NCBI RefSeq assembly: GCF_001613145.1
Contig: NZ_BDBU01000005.1
Location: 275,183-339,182, forward strand
Direction: 5' to 3'
Length of the DNA: 64,000 nt
From: Nocardia jejuensis NBRC 103114
Lineage (GTDB): Bacteria; Actinomycetota; Actinomycetes; Mycobacteriales; Mycobacteriaceae
Within the stretch, counting starts at the first letter, position 1. Each line of letters opens with the position of its first letter. This document shows positions 1-9,160 of the stretch, piece by piece. A model generated the notes under the pieces. The model searched no databases and had not been told where the DNA came from. It worked only from the letters and a program-made list of their open reading frames with translations. The position numbers were made by a program, and so were the translations under genes.

Positions 1-1365
1 CGTGAACGGCAGGGCATCCGGGGATCGGCGGCGCAGGACGGCATTGACCGCGACGACGGCCTGTTCGCAGTCGGACAGGATGCGCAGTTCGCGGCCGCTC
101 AGTTCGGCGGCCACGGCGGTATCGCAGATGGCGATCAGCTCCGATTCCACCGACGATTCACCGTCCACGCACCGGCCGCCGCCGCTGCGCCCGTCGGCGG
201 CGGCCCAGCCGAAACCACCGACCTGGCCGTAGCCGGAGGCATCGGTGGCGACGGTGAGCGGGCCGGACGGGATGTGCTCCGAGCGTGCGGTGGTGCGGGT
301 CGCGAGCTCGGCTCGATCGTCCGCGGTGGTCCTGATCGCGATCCGCAGGCGGTCCGCGAGCGCGCCGCCGTGTACCTCGAAGTCGAATTCCGCTCGGTCC
401 CAGTCTTTTCGGTACCGCCAGACGACAACCCGGACACGCTGCCACAGGGCCGGGTAGGCCGCGGCGACCTCGTCGGCCGCGACCGCGCTGCACCACTGGC
501 GCAGCGAGTTGCCCTCGGCGTCGACGGCCTCGATGATGCGCTCCCGCAGTGCGAGATACGCGCGGAAGGCGATGCTGCGGCGCACCCGCAGCTCCGCGAG
601 TTCCTCGTAGCGCTCGCGAATTCGGTCGAGCGCGGGCTCGGTCCGGTTCCCACGGGCTTGCCGGGCATGGGAGACCGCGTGATCGAGGTCGGCGCGCACC
701 CGCAGTTCGATTCCCTTGAACGCGCGGTCCCAGCGCTCCACGACGGCCGGGGACTCCGATCCGGGGACCTCCTGCCCCGCGACGGTACGGCGGACCTGGT
801 CCGCGAAGTGTTCGTCGTCGAGCGAAAGCAGGTGTATCGCTTCGGGTGTGGGCGTGTCCTGCATCCAGCCGCGCTCGACGGCCCAGCGCCACCACCCGGT
901 CGAGGGCAGCCTGGTCCGCTCGGGCTCCAGACCGCATCCACGCATGGCCTTCGCGAAGGCGTCACCGTACTCGCGGGGCAGCAGCAGGCCGAGCAGCCAG
1001 CCGCACATCTGCTCGAAACCCTTCGGGCCCTTGGCATCCGGCCGTGCCGTGCTCTTGGCTTGCGCCCGCGCCTCGGCCTTCGCGGCGATCCGAAGGCCCT
1101 GCACCCGGTTCTCCAGCGCGGCCAGCTCGCCCCGCTCGCGCTTGCCCGCTCCCGTCAGCTTCGCGATGCACAGGTCGCGCATCACCAGGGTCTCCAGGTA
1201 ATACAGGGCGTCCGTGCGCGCGGCCCGCAATCTCGGACCGTGCAGGGCGGTGAGCACCTCGCGCGAGGCCGTGCCCTCCACCTCCGCCCAGCACGCATCC
1301 AGCAGGGCCTCGAAATCGTTTCCGAGACAGTCGATCAGCGTCGCATCCGCAGTGCCTGGACCCAC
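1..1365 (-). CDS. Large protein with C-terminal RNase H-like domain (truncated by window edge)
   Basis: The reading frame is open from a stop at 1387-1389 through position 1, so at least 455 codons are present and the 3' end lies outside the window. The first usable start is a GTG at 1365; no clear Shine-Dalgarno precedes it. The first 350 or so residues are charged, helix-rich and not recognised. From about residue 371 the protein reads like an RNase H fold: ATDASG (D375), a Gly-rich turn, ESELIAI (E409) and LRILSD (D432). This is the usual D-E-D order and spacing; a fourth acidic residue would fall outside the window. Substrate and role are unknown. The domain call is inference from motif order only. 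Confidence 0.55.
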   Translation of the reverse strand, partial: MGPGTADATLIDCLGNDFEALLDACWAEVEGTASREVLTALHGPRLRAARTDALYYLETLVMRDLCIAKLTGAGKRERGELAALENRVQGLRIAAKAEARAQAKSTARPDAKGPKGFEQMCGWLLGLLLPREYGDAFAKAMRGCGLEPERTRLPSTGWWRWAVERGWMQDTPTPEAIHLLSLDDEHFADQVRRTVAGQEVPGSESPAVVERWDRAFKGIELRVRADLDHAVSHARQARGNRTEPALDRIRERYEELAELRVRRSIAFRAYLALRERIIEAVDAEGNSLRQWCSAVAADEVAAAYPALWQRVRVVVWRYRKDWDRAEFDFEVHGGALADRLRIAIRTTADDRAELATRTTARSEHIPSGPLTVATDASGYGQVGGFGWAAADGRSGGGRCVDGESSVESELIAICDTAVAAELSGRELRILSDCEQAVVAVNAVLRRRSPDALPFT

Positions 1366-1552
1366 CCGGGGGAGGTTAGCCGCACCCTATGACAAGTTGC
1401 CAGGATTCACGGCCGCAGGTCTGGCGAACGGTCGGCGCGGGTACACGAATCGGACGGGACGGCCGCCGCCGACACGTGGTCGACGACGGCCGTGTACGAC
1501 ACGTGATCGAAGGCTGCCGCCCGGGTCGGCCGCCCTCGGGGCGTGGCGGGTC

Positions 1553-2326
1553 TCAGCCCGCGAGTTTGGCGAGGTTGGGGAAGTTGCTGATCTCCCAGCC
1601 GCCGTCCACCACCAGTTCGGTGCCGGTGATGTACGAGGCTTCCGAGCTGGCCAGGAAGAGGCAGGGACCGGCGATCTGCTCGGCGGAGGCGGCCGCGCCC
1701 AGCGGGATCCGTTCCAGGAACATCTGTTTCGCGGGCTCGTAGCCCATGACGGCGGCCACGAGGGGGGTGTCGACCAGACCGGGGAGGACCGAGTTCACGC
1801 GAATTCCGTACTGGGCCAGCTCCAGTGCGGCGTTCTTGCCGAACATGACCACGCCCGCTTTGCCGGTGGCGTACGGACTGCCGCCGGGCATGGGGATGCG
1901 ACCGTCGAGGGAGGAGATGTTGACGATCGCGCCGCCGCCGGAGTCGCGCATGAGGCGGGCCTCGTGTTTGGTGCAGAGGAAGACGCTCTTCTGGACCAGA
2001 TCGACGGTGAAATCCCAGTCCGCCTCGGTGAGGTCGGTGATGGCGCCGATGCGGGAGCCGCCCGCCACGTTGAAGGCCGCGTCCAGACCGCCGAAACGGT
2101 CTGCGGCGGTGGCGATTCCGGCCTCGATCTGGGCTTCGACGGTGACGTCGGCGACCACGGGGACGAAGGCGTCGCCGAGCTCGGCCACCTTCTTGCCCAG
2201 GCCGGGCTCGTCGATGTCGAGGCCGACGACGTTCGCACCCTCGGCGACGAGGGCGGTGGCCAGAGCCGAACCGATGCCGGAGGCGGCTCCGGTCACCAGG
2301 GCGGTCTTACCGGTGAATCTGCTCAT
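1553..2326 (-). CDS. Short-chain dehydrogenase/reductase (SDR)
   Basis: A 257-residue classical SDR that would oxidise or reduce an alcohol/ketone with NAD(P). The cofactor motif TGAASGIG is at residues 12-19, D60 is the adenine-contacting aspartate, NVAG is at 86-89, the catalytic serine is S138 or S139, and Y152/K156 form YxxxK. D37 after beta-2 favours NAD over NADP, by inference. It is the last gene of a five-gene minus-strand operon; its ATG overlaps the stop of the preceding amidohydrolase gene by 4 bp (ATGA), which indicates translational coupling. The substrate cannot be named; context suggests an intermediate made by the monooxygenase, hydrolase and CoA ligase upstream. Confidence 0.9.
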   Translation of the reverse strand: MSRFTGKTALVTGAASGIGSALATALVAEGANVVGLDIDEPGLGKKVAELGDAFVPVVADVTVEAQIEAGIATAADRFGGLDAAFNVAGGSRIGAITDLTEADWDFTVDLVQKSVFLCTKHEARLMRDSGGGAIVNISSLDGRIPMPGGSPYATGKAGVVMFGKNAALELAQYGIRVNSVLPGLVDTPLVAAVMGYEPAKQMFLERIPLGAAASAEQIAGPCLFLASSEASYITGTELVVDGGWEISNFPNLAKLAG

Positions 2327-4092
2327 GCGGGCTGTCCTGCTTTCGATGCGTAGCGGCCGGCGCGGAGGAATTCGCCGGAGCGTTCGGAGCCCAGGCCCGG
2401 GGCCTTCTCGCCGAGGCCGAAGACGTACTCGCCGTTGACGAGTACCGCGGTGACGGTCGCGTCGTTGCGGTTGACCATGCGCGACAGGCCGTCGAATTCG
2501 GGGATCGGGTTCTCGGCGTAGTCCTCGAGGGATTCGTCCAAGCGTTCCGGATCCAGGACCAGCACGTCGGCGCGATCGCCCACGCGCAGATGGCCGGCGT
2601 CCAGGTCGTACCAGTCGGCCAGTTCACCGCTGAGGCGGTGCACGGCGTGCTCGACGGTCATGAACGGGGTTCCGGCGCGCTGGGCGCGGTGCACGCGCTT
2701 CAGCAGGCGGAGGCCGAAGTTGTAGAAGGCCATATTGCGCAGATGCGCACCCGCGTCCGAGAAGCCCAGCTGCACACTGGGATCCGCGGCCAGCCTGTCC
2801 AGCACCTCGGGGCGGTGGTTGGAGATGGTGGTGCGCCAGCGCACCTTGTCGCCGTGCTCGACGACCAGGTCCAGGAAGGCGTCCACCGGATGCAGGCCGC
2901 CGCGGTCCACGCCGACCTGGCCGAAGGTCTTGCCGAGCACGCTCGCGTCCGGGCATTCGGTGATCTCCGCGTCGAAGAAGTCACGGTGCCACACGCGCGG
3001 GCCCCACTTCTTGTCGTAGTCCTTGCGGAACCAGCGGCGGTAGTTCTCGTCCGCGAGCAGTTCACGGCGCGCGCCCAGCTCGTTGGTCAGGTGCAATGCG
3101 GCCGCGCCGGAACCGAATTCCTCGAACACCGGCAGGTCGATGCCGTCGGAGTAGACCTCGAAGGGCACCGGCAGGTGCTGCCAGCGGAAGTCGCCGCCGA
3201 GGCCGTTCATGATCTTGCCGATCAGGGGGAAGACCTTGACCACACCGGGAATCGCCTTGATGTCCGCCGCGGACAGCAGGCTCACCTTCAGCTTCGGGCG
3301 GAAGACGCCGAGGCTGCTCAGGGCCATCGCCACCAGGCTCTGCGGGCGCGCCACGTCGGGACCACCCTGCAGGGCCCGCTTGCGGTCGCGCAGAATGCGA
3401 TTGAGGCGCCTGCGCTCCCTGGTGGTGGCGTAGGTCGAGGGCAGGGTGCGCGAGCGGCAGACCTCGCCGTCGAGCTTGTCGAACAGCAGCTGCTGCGAGG
3501 ACATGCCGATGAAGCCCGCGTCCAGGGCCTCGGTCAGCTTGTGCTCCATGGCCTTCAGTTCGGATTCGGTGGGCCGCACGTCCGGGCGGGTGGCGCGCTC
3601 GAGGCCCAGCTGCGCGGCGCGGATATCCGAATGTCCGATGAAGGCGGCGATATTCGGGCCCAGCGGCAGCGACTCCAGCGCCCGGACGTAGCCGTGCGCG
3701 CTGTTCCAGGTCTTGGACACGTCCACGGCCTCGACCACGTGTTTGCGGGGAATGGCCTCGACCCGGCCGAACAGGTCGCCGGCGTCCTGACCGCCGACGT
3801 GCACGGTGGAGAGCGAACAGGATCCGAGCAGTAGCGTGGTGACGCCGTGCCGCAGCGATTCCGACAGGGTCGGATCCAGCAGCACCTCCACGTCGTAGTG
3901 GGTGTGGATGTCGATCATGCCGGGTACGACCCACTGGCCGGTCGCGTCGATGACTCGGCCGCAACCGGTTTCGTCGATGGGCTCGGCGCTCACCAGCGCG
4001 ACGCGGCCGTCCCGGATGGCGATATCGCGCAGGGCCGAGGGTCCGCCGGTGCCGTCGAACCAGCGACCGCCCTTGATGATGGTGTCGTACAC
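2323..4092 (-). CDS. Amidohydrolase, N-acyl-D-amino-acid deacylase family
   Basis: A 589-residue metal-dependent hydrolase of the amidohydrolase superfamily. The N-terminal beta-sandwich begins with IIKGG and the first metal-ligand motif is HTHYD at residues 63-67. Later family features are SDAGAH in the last third and a C-terminal segment RVGDRADVLVLDP that closes the sandwich domain. Length and motif set fit D-aminoacylase/DAA-type enzymes, many of which in actinobacteria act on unknown cyclic or acyl amides. The gene starts 2 nt after the acyl-CoA synthetase stop and overlaps the SDR start, so it is certainly cotranscribed. The natural substrate is not evident. Confidence 0.85.
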   Translation of the reverse strand: MYDTIIKGGRWFDGTGGPSALRDIAIRDGRVALVSAEPIDETGCGRVIDATGQWVVPGMIDIHTHYDVEVLLDPTLSESLRHGVTTLLLGSCSLSTVHVGGQDAGDLFGRVEAIPRKHVVEAVDVSKTWNSAHGYVRALESLPLGPNIAAFIGHSDIRAAQLGLERATRPDVRPTESELKAMEHKLTEALDAGFIGMSSQQLLFDKLDGEVCRSRTLPSTYATTRERRRLNRILRDRKRALQGGPDVARPQSLVAMALSSLGVFRPKLKVSLLSAADIKAIPGVVKVFPLIGKIMNGLGGDFRWQHLPVPFEVYSDGIDLPVFEEFGSGAAALHLTNELGARRELLADENYRRWFRKDYDKKWGPRVWHRDFFDAEITECPDASVLGKTFGQVGVDRGGLHPVDAFLDLVVEHGDKVRWRTTISNHRPEVLDRLAADPSVQLGFSDAGAHLRNMAFYNFGLRLLKRVHRAQRAGTPFMTVEHAVHRLSGELADWYDLDAGHLRVGDRADVLVLDPERLDESLEDYAENPIPEFDGLSRMVNRNDATVTAVLVNGEYVFGLGEKAPGLGSERSGEFLRAGRYASKAGQPA

Positions 4093-4094
4093 GG

Positions 4095-5756
4095 TTATCG
4101 GTCCCCCAGGGAGAGTTCGCGGCGCAGCACCTTGCCGGTGACATTGCGCGGCAAGGGATTCGAGGTGATCAGCCAGCGAGCCGGCACCTTGAAGTAGGCC
4201 AGGTGCCCGGCCACGTGCTCACGCAGTTCGTCGGCGGTCACCGACTCCGGTTCCGCGACCACCACGATGGCCGCCACCTCCTGGCCCAGATCCTCGTGCG
4301 GCACACCGATGACGGCCGATTCCTGCACCAGCGGATGTGCGTCGAGCGCGTTCTCGATCTCGGTCGGGTAGACGTTCTCGCCCCCGCGCAGGATGAGATC
4401 CGAGCGCCGGCCCGCCATGAACAGCCTGCCCTCGGAGACATAGCCGAAGTCACCGGTGCGCAGCCAGCGGTTCGCGTCGATGGAGGCGGCGGTGGCGGCC
4501 TCGTCGTTCCAGTAGCCGAGCATGACGTACGGGCTGCGCACGCAGATCTCGCCCTCGACGCCGTCGGGTTGCACGACGCCCTCGGGATCGCGGATCTCGA
4601 CCGAGACGCCGATGATCGCGCGGCCCACGGTCTCCGGGAAGGCGGCCAGCTCCGGCGGGGTCGCGACGGTCGCGGCGGTGCCGCTCTCCGTGCAGCCGTA
4701 GCTGGTGGTCAGGGCGACCTGAGCGACCGGAAGGCGGTCCCGCAAACGCTGCTGCAGTGCGGGCGAGGAGGGCGCGGCATTGAGGGAGAAGGCGGCGAGC
4801 GAGGCCAGGTCGTACTTCGCCAGATCCGCCTCGAGCAGGCGGCTGGCCATGGTCGGCACCGCGCCCCAGTTGGTGATCCGCTCGGATTCGATCAGCCGCA
4901 GCACCTTGTCGGCCTCGAACCCGCCGGTCAGGAACACCACGGTGTCACCGGTGGTGATGCGCGGGATGACCAGGTTGTGCAGGCTCGCGATGTGGAACAG
5001 GGGCGAGGTGGTCAGGAAGCGGCGATTCGAGGGGGAACCGTCCCAGGGCAGACCGCGGAAACCGGCGGAGAGAGCGTCGGTGAAACGGTGATAGTCGCTG
5101 ACCGCCACCATGTTCCGATGCGAGTGCACCACACCCTTGGGGCGGCCGGTGGTGCCGCTGGTGTAGAGAATGCAGGCCGGGTCCTCCTCATCCACCTCGT
5201 TGACGGGATACTCGCCGCGGTACTCGCGCACCAGTTCGGGCAGGTCGCCCTCCATGGTCAGCACCGGGATGTCGGTGCCGGTCGCGGCCAGCTGCTGCGC
5301 GCGCTTGGCATCGGCGATCACCACCACGGGCCGGGTGTGCTCGAGCCCGTAGGCGATCTCACGCGGGGCCCACCAGGCGTTGTAGCCGACCGGCACCGCG
5401 CCCAGGCGCTGCGCGGCCCAGAAGGTCAGCACCCACTCGGGGGTATTGGCGGCCAGGATGCCGACCCGATCACCCTTGCCGATGCCGTAGCGCTGCGCCA
5501 GCGCCGCGGCCAGCGCTCCGGCCGCCTCGTAGTGCTCGGCGAAGGTCATGCGGTTGTCGTCCGCGACCAGATAGTCGCGATCGCCCAGATCACGGGAGGC
5601 CTCGAGCAGGCCCTGCAGCGAGCGGTGACGGTTGCGGAACACCGGGATCGTGGCGCCCAGGACCGGCTCGACCGTCATTTCGAAGGGTCCGCCCGGACCG
5701 GTGAGGCCCGCGGCTATCTGCGCGGCCAGCGCCTGGAGATCAACGGCTTTCGTCAT
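4095..5756 (-). CDS. Acyl-CoA synthetase (AMP-forming)
   Basis: A 553-residue member of the ANL adenylate-forming family that would activate a carboxylic acid with ATP and load it on CoA. The P-loop-like motif [11 protein letters not shown] is at residues 198-208, followed by the acyl-site segment TTSPLFH, the TSYGCTES motif and a C-terminal lid whose catalytic lysine is K542 in VTGKVL. The length is typical of medium/long-chain or aryl acid ligases. It lies within the minus-strand operon, 79 bp downstream of the serine hydrolase and 2 bp before the amidohydrolase. In this setting it probably activates the acid released upstream; this is inference. Confidence 0.92.
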   Translation of the reverse strand: MTKAVDLQALAAQIAAGLTGPGGPFEMTVEPVLGATIPVFRNRHRSLQGLLEASRDLGDRDYLVADDNRMTFAEHYEAAGALAAALAQRYGIGKGDRVGILAANTPEWVLTFWAAQRLGAVPVGYNAWWAPREIAYGLEHTRPVVVIADAKRAQQLAATGTDIPVLTMEGDLPELVREYRGEYPVNEVDEEDPACILYTSGTTGRPKGVVHSHRNMVAVSDYHRFTDALSAGFRGLPWDGSPSNRRFLTTSPLFHIASLHNLVIPRITTGDTVVFLTGGFEADKVLRLIESERITNWGAVPTMASRLLEADLAKYDLASLAAFSLNAAPSSPALQQRLRDRLPVAQVALTTSYGCTESGTAATVATPPELAAFPETVGRAIIGVSVEIRDPEGVVQPDGVEGEICVRSPYVMLGYWNDEAATAASIDANRWLRTGDFGYVSEGRLFMAGRRSDLILRGGENVYPTEIENALDAHPLVQESAVIGVPHEDLGQEVAAIVVVAEPESVTADELREHVAGHLAYFKVPARWLITSNPLPRNVTGKVLRRELSLGDR

Positions 5757-5835
5757 GAATCAAGTCCTCGAATAATCGTTAGCGAACCTTCGCAGCTTGC
5801 CCGAGCCGGGCGTTCCGCGGAGGTGAACCAGGTAT

Positions 5836-6987
5836 TTACTGCTCACGGCCGCGTACGGCGGCGAAGGTCGCCTTCAGGTAGGCGTCCGCGCGATCGGAGC
5901 CGATCAGGCCCGGGGCCATCCGGTTCATCGCGTAGGCGAAGGTGACGCGGTGGTCCAGATCGTTCACCACGAACGCCCCGCCCAGCCCGGCCCACCAGCA
6001 CACCCGGCCGTCCGGCACATGCGGTGCGGTCTGCGGCTGCGGCAGGCCGTAACCGAGACCGAAGCGCAGCGGCAGCATGATGGCCAGATCCACGCCGTCG
6101 GACTGCTGCTCGAAGATGCGGTCGATGGTCTTGTCCGACAGGTACTTCCGGCCGCTCAGCTCACCGCCGTTGCTGATCAGCGACTGCACCCGGGCGATCG
6201 AGCGGGCGTTGCCGTGACCGTTGACCCCGCCGATCTGCGCCTGCCGCCAGGCGGTGGTGTTGCACTCCTGGAATTCCAGCATGGGCTGGAACAGCGTCTT
6301 GAACATGACGCTGTCCTGCGGCAGCAGCGAGATGTCGAACTCCGGCATCTCCGGGGGAACCAGATCCGCCACACGATCGAGATGCTCCGCGGGGGTGCCG
6401 ATATGGAAATCGGCGCCCAGCGGACCGGCCAACTCCTCGGCGAAGAACTCACCGAGGGTGCGGCCGGTGATCCGGCGGATGACCTCGCCGACCAGGTGTC
6501 CGTAATTGATGGCGTGATAGCCCGAGGCGGTGCCCGGCTCCCACCACGGGGCCTGCGACGCCAGGCGCGCGGTGGACGCCTCGAGATCGTAGATGTCGGG
6601 CAGCTCGATGGGGGCGTCCCAACCCGAGACGCCGGAGGTGTGCGAAAGCAGGTGCCGCACTTCGATATCGGCCTTGCCGTTGGCCGCGAACTCCGGCCAG
6701 TAGTGCGCCACCCGCTGATTCGGGTCCAGCTCACCGCGATCCACCAGCAGCAGCGCGCTGAGCGAGGCCATGGTCTTGGTGATCGAGAAGGTGTTCACCA
6801 GGGTGTCCGCGCCCCAGCGCCGGGTTTGTGCGTGATCGGCCCAGCCGCCCCACAGATCGACCACGGCCACACCGTCCACGGTGACACACAGGGACGCGCC
6901 GAGTTCGGCCCCGGATTCCACCTGCTCGGTGAAAGCCGCACGGACCTCGGCGAATTCGTCGGTACAGAAACCAGCGACGTTGCTCAT
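5836..6987 (-). CDS. Serine hydrolase, beta-lactamase/esterase (EstB-like) family
   Basis: A 383-residue class C beta-lactamase-fold hydrolase, the group that includes esterases EstB and LACTB. The catalytic SxxK is SITK (S68, K71), and the probable catalytic tyrosine is Y157 in YHAINYG. No signal peptide is visible, so a cytoplasmic esterase or amidase is likely. The ATG at 6987 is preferred because GGAG lies 5 nt upstream; an in-frame start further upstream would run back into the monooxygenase gene. The gap to the preceding stop is 13 bp, so it is in the same operon as the monooxygenase. A likely role is hydrolysing an ester or lactone made by the monooxygenase (inference). Confidence 0.88.
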   Translation of the reverse strand: MSNVAGFCTDEFAEVRAAFTEQVESGAELGASLCVTVDGVAVVDLWGGWADHAQTRRWGADTLVNTFSITKTMASLSALLLVDRGELDPNQRVAHYWPEFAANGKADIEVRHLLSHTSGVSGWDAPIELPDIYDLEASTARLASQAPWWEPGTASGYHAINYGHLVGEVIRRITGRTLGEFFAEELAGPLGADFHIGTPAEHLDRVADLVPPEMPEFDISLLPQDSVMFKTLFQPMLEFQECNTTAWRQAQIGGVNGHGNARSIARVQSLISNGGELSGRKYLSDKTIDRIFEQQSDGVDLAIMLPLRFGLGYGLPQPQTAPHVPDGRVCWWAGLGGAFVVNDLDHRVTFAYAMNRMAPGLIGSDRADAYLKATFAAVRGREQ

Positions 6988-7000
6988 CTGCTCCACTCCC

Positions 7001-8386
7001 CTACTTGACCCGGGCCGCCGCGCGCGGCGACACCGGCAGGGCGTGGTTGTAAGCGGCGGCACGCTTGGCTCCGCGCGCCAGCTCGCGCTGCAGATCCCGT
7101 ACGTACGGCTCGAATTCGATCTGGATGGTGTGCCGGGGCGAGTCGTAGTAGCGGCCCGATCGGCTGGCCTCGGCCGTGCGCATGGTCTCGCGCATCTCCA
7201 CCTCCGAGGGCAGCCGGTAGTTGCCGCTCAGATAGGCCGCGACCAGCTTGGACTGCTGCTCGGCGAAGTTCACCAGCGTCGGCATCGGTTGTGCCAGACC
7301 GAGATAGAAGAGGTTGTCGATGCCGGGCTTGATCATCTGCCGGTACAGCGGAAGCATGTTCCGCGAATCGGGAACCAGCTCCGGATCGTCGAAGAACGGG
7401 AAGCTGATGTGATACCCGGTGGCGCACACCACCACATCGACCTCTTCGACGGTGCCGTCCGCGAAATGCACCTTGTCACCGTCCAGGCGGGTGATCGCGG
7501 GCTTGAAAGTGACGTCGCCGCAGCCGGCCCGGTGCAGGAATTCCTCACTGGCCGAGGGATGCGCCTCGAAGGGCAGGTGGTCGGGCTTGGGCAGGCCGTA
7601 GTTCTCCATGTGGCCGCGGTTCTTGACCACGAAGCGCTGCTTGAGCTTGAGCGCCACCTTCGACGGAATCCACGGCGGCACAGAGGATTTGTCACCCACC
7701 GCGCCGTTGACGTACTTGGGCAGCACCCAGACGCCGCGACGGGCCGAGAGATAGAACTTCGAGGCGATGAAGCGCTGGGACAGCTCGGTCGCGATGTCCA
7801 GACCCGAATTGCCCATGCCCACCACGACGATTCGCTTGCCGCGCATATCGATCGGGTCGAACGGATCGTTGTAGGCGTGCGAATGCATCAGGACGCCGTC
7901 GAATTCACCGGGATAATCGGGGGTGCGCGGATCCCAGTGGTGGCCGTTGCACACCAGCAGCGCGTCGTAGACCTCGGTGCGACCGGTATCGGTGGTGACA
8001 ACCCAGAGTCCGTCGGCATCACGTGCGGCCGAGATCACCTTGGTGTTCAGGATGATTCGATCGGCCAGGCCGAAATGCTCGACGTAATCCTTGAAATACT
8101 GATGCAGCTGCGTGTGATGCGGAAAGTCCGGCCATTCCTCGGGGGCGGGGAAGTCCTCGAACGCGAGCCGGAACTTCGAGGTGTCGATGTGCAGGCTCTG
8201 GTAGCAGGCCGACATTCCGTTCGGGTTCTTGTAGTACCAGTTGCCGCCCACCTGGTCCGAGGCTTCGTAGCAATCGAAGGGGATGCCGTATTCGGCGAGG
8301 CGTTTCGCGACGGTGATTCCCGAGGGGCCCGCGCCGATGACGCATACCCGGGGCAACTCGCGTGCGCCTGCGGTCTGATCGGTCAA
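7001..8386 (-). CDS. Flavin-containing monooxygenase (class B, FMO/BVMO-like)
   Basis: A 461-residue FAD/NADPH monooxygenase that inserts oxygen into a ketone (Baeyer-Villiger) or at a heteroatom. The FAD motif IGAGPSG lies near the N-terminus, the NADPH motif VVGMGNSG near the middle, and an FMO-type FxGxxxHSxxY fingerprint is visible as FDGVLMHSHAY. A TTG at 8386 is chosen as start because AGGAGA sits about 6 nt upstream; a GTG at 8446 gives a 20-residue extension without a ribosome site. It is the first gene of the operon and diverges from the TetR gene across a perfect palindrome. Followed by an esterase, a CoA ligase and an SDR, it probably opens a catabolic route for a ketone, terpenoid or steroid-like compound (inference). 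Confidence 0.9.
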   Translation of the reverse strand: MTDQTAGARELPRVCVIGAGPSGITVAKRLAEYGIPFDCYEASDQVGGNWYYKNPNGMSACYQSLHIDTSKFRLAFEDFPAPEEWPDFPHHTQLHQYFKDYVEHFGLADRIILNTKVISAARDADGLWVVTTDTGRTEVYDALLVCNGHHWDPRTPDYPGEFDGVLMHSHAYNDPFDPIDMRGKRIVVVGMGNSGLDIATELSQRFIASKFYLSARRGVWVLPKYVNGAVGDKSSVPPWIPSKVALKLKQRFVVKNRGHMENYGLPKPDHLPFEAHPSASEEFLHRAGCGDVTFKPAITRLDGDKVHFADGTVEEVDVVVCATGYHISFPFFDDPELVPDSRNMLPLYRQMIKPGIDNLFYLGLAQPMPTLVNFAEQQSKLVAAYLSGNYRLPSEVEMRETMRTAEASRSGRYYDSPRHTIQIEFEPYVRDLQRELARGAKRAAAYNHALPVSPRAAARVK

Positions 8387-8457
8387 TTCACTCTCCTGGT
8401 TCGGCGATGGGTCACATTCCACTGCCGGACGTGATCTGACACACACGCTAACATTCG

Positions 8458-8474
8458 CTAGACAGTGTGTCTAG
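8458..8474. promoter_or_regulatory. Perfect palindromic operator between monooxygenase operon and tetR
   Basis: The site reads CTAGACA-GTG-TGTCTAG: two perfect 7-bp arms around a 3-bp centre. It lies in the divergent gap, 72 bp before the monooxygenase start and 28 bp before the TetR ATG. Its size and position fit a TetR-family operator that represses both genes. Binding is inferred, not shown. Confidence 0.7.
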
Positions 8475-8502
8475 TGAGTTTACGTACGTCTATCATCAAC
8501 CC

Positions 8503-9135
8503 ATGCAGACCGAACCGGCAGCACCCGAGGCCCGCCGCACCTCCCTGCGCGAGGAACAGAAGCGGCAAACTCGCAGCCGGCTCATCGACGCGGCCAAAGC
8601 GCTGTTCACCACCCAGGGCTACGCACCGGTCCGGGTGGACGACATCGCCGCCGCCGTCGGATGCAGCCGCGCCACCTTCTACCTGCACTTCAACAGCAAG
8701 CCGGATGTGTTGCGCGCCATCGCCGAACAGGGCACTCTGCCCAGCGTCCAGCACTTCTACGAGGACCTCGACCACGTGCTCGACAGCGGCTCGCGCGAGG
8801 AATTCGGGGCGTGGATGCGACGGGCCATCGACTGGTTCCAGGAGTACAAGGACCTGCTCCCGGCCTGGGACGAGGCGACCGCGCTGGAACCGGAGTTCCG
8901 GGAGGTCGCGCGCGAGGGGATCCTGGCGCTGCCGAACGTGATGACCTCGTACCTCTCGCGCTGGCCGGACGGGCAGCAGGACGAGGCCAGATTGCGGATC
9001 GAACTGCTGGTCGCGCAGCTGGAGCGGTTCTTCACGCGCTGGGCCATGCAGGGCACCATCGACGTCACGGCCGAGCAGGCCGCGGCGGTGCTGACCGATA
9101 TCTGGTTCCCGGCGCTGCAGACACCCGGGGCGTGA
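8503..9135 (+). CDS. TetR/AcrR family regulator of the adjacent catabolic operon
   Basis: A 210-residue one-component repressor. The N-terminal helix-turn-helix runs from about residue 20 to 65 (TRSRLIDAAKALF, then VDDIAAAVGCSRATFYLHF), followed by an all-helical ligand domain with several Trp and Phe residues that would line a hydrophobic pocket. The ATG at 8503 is preferred; an in-frame GTG at 8467 would lie inside the palindrome. The gene diverges from the monooxygenase operon, the usual arrangement for a local repressor. The likely inducer is a substrate or CoA intermediate of that operon; this is inference from layout only. Confidence 0.88.
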   Translation: MQTEPAAPEARRTSLREEQKRQTRSRLIDAAKALFTTQGYAPVRVDDIAAAVGCSRATFYLHFNSKPDVLRAIAEQGTLPSVQHFYEDLDHVLDSGSREEFGAWMRRAIDWFQEYKDLLPAWDEATALEPEFREVAREGILALPNVMTSYLSRWPDGQQDEARLRIELLVAQLERFFTRWAMQGTIDVTAEQAAAVLTDIWFPALQTPGA

Positions 9136-9160
9136 AAGCCGCTCGGAATCGGAGCCCGGG

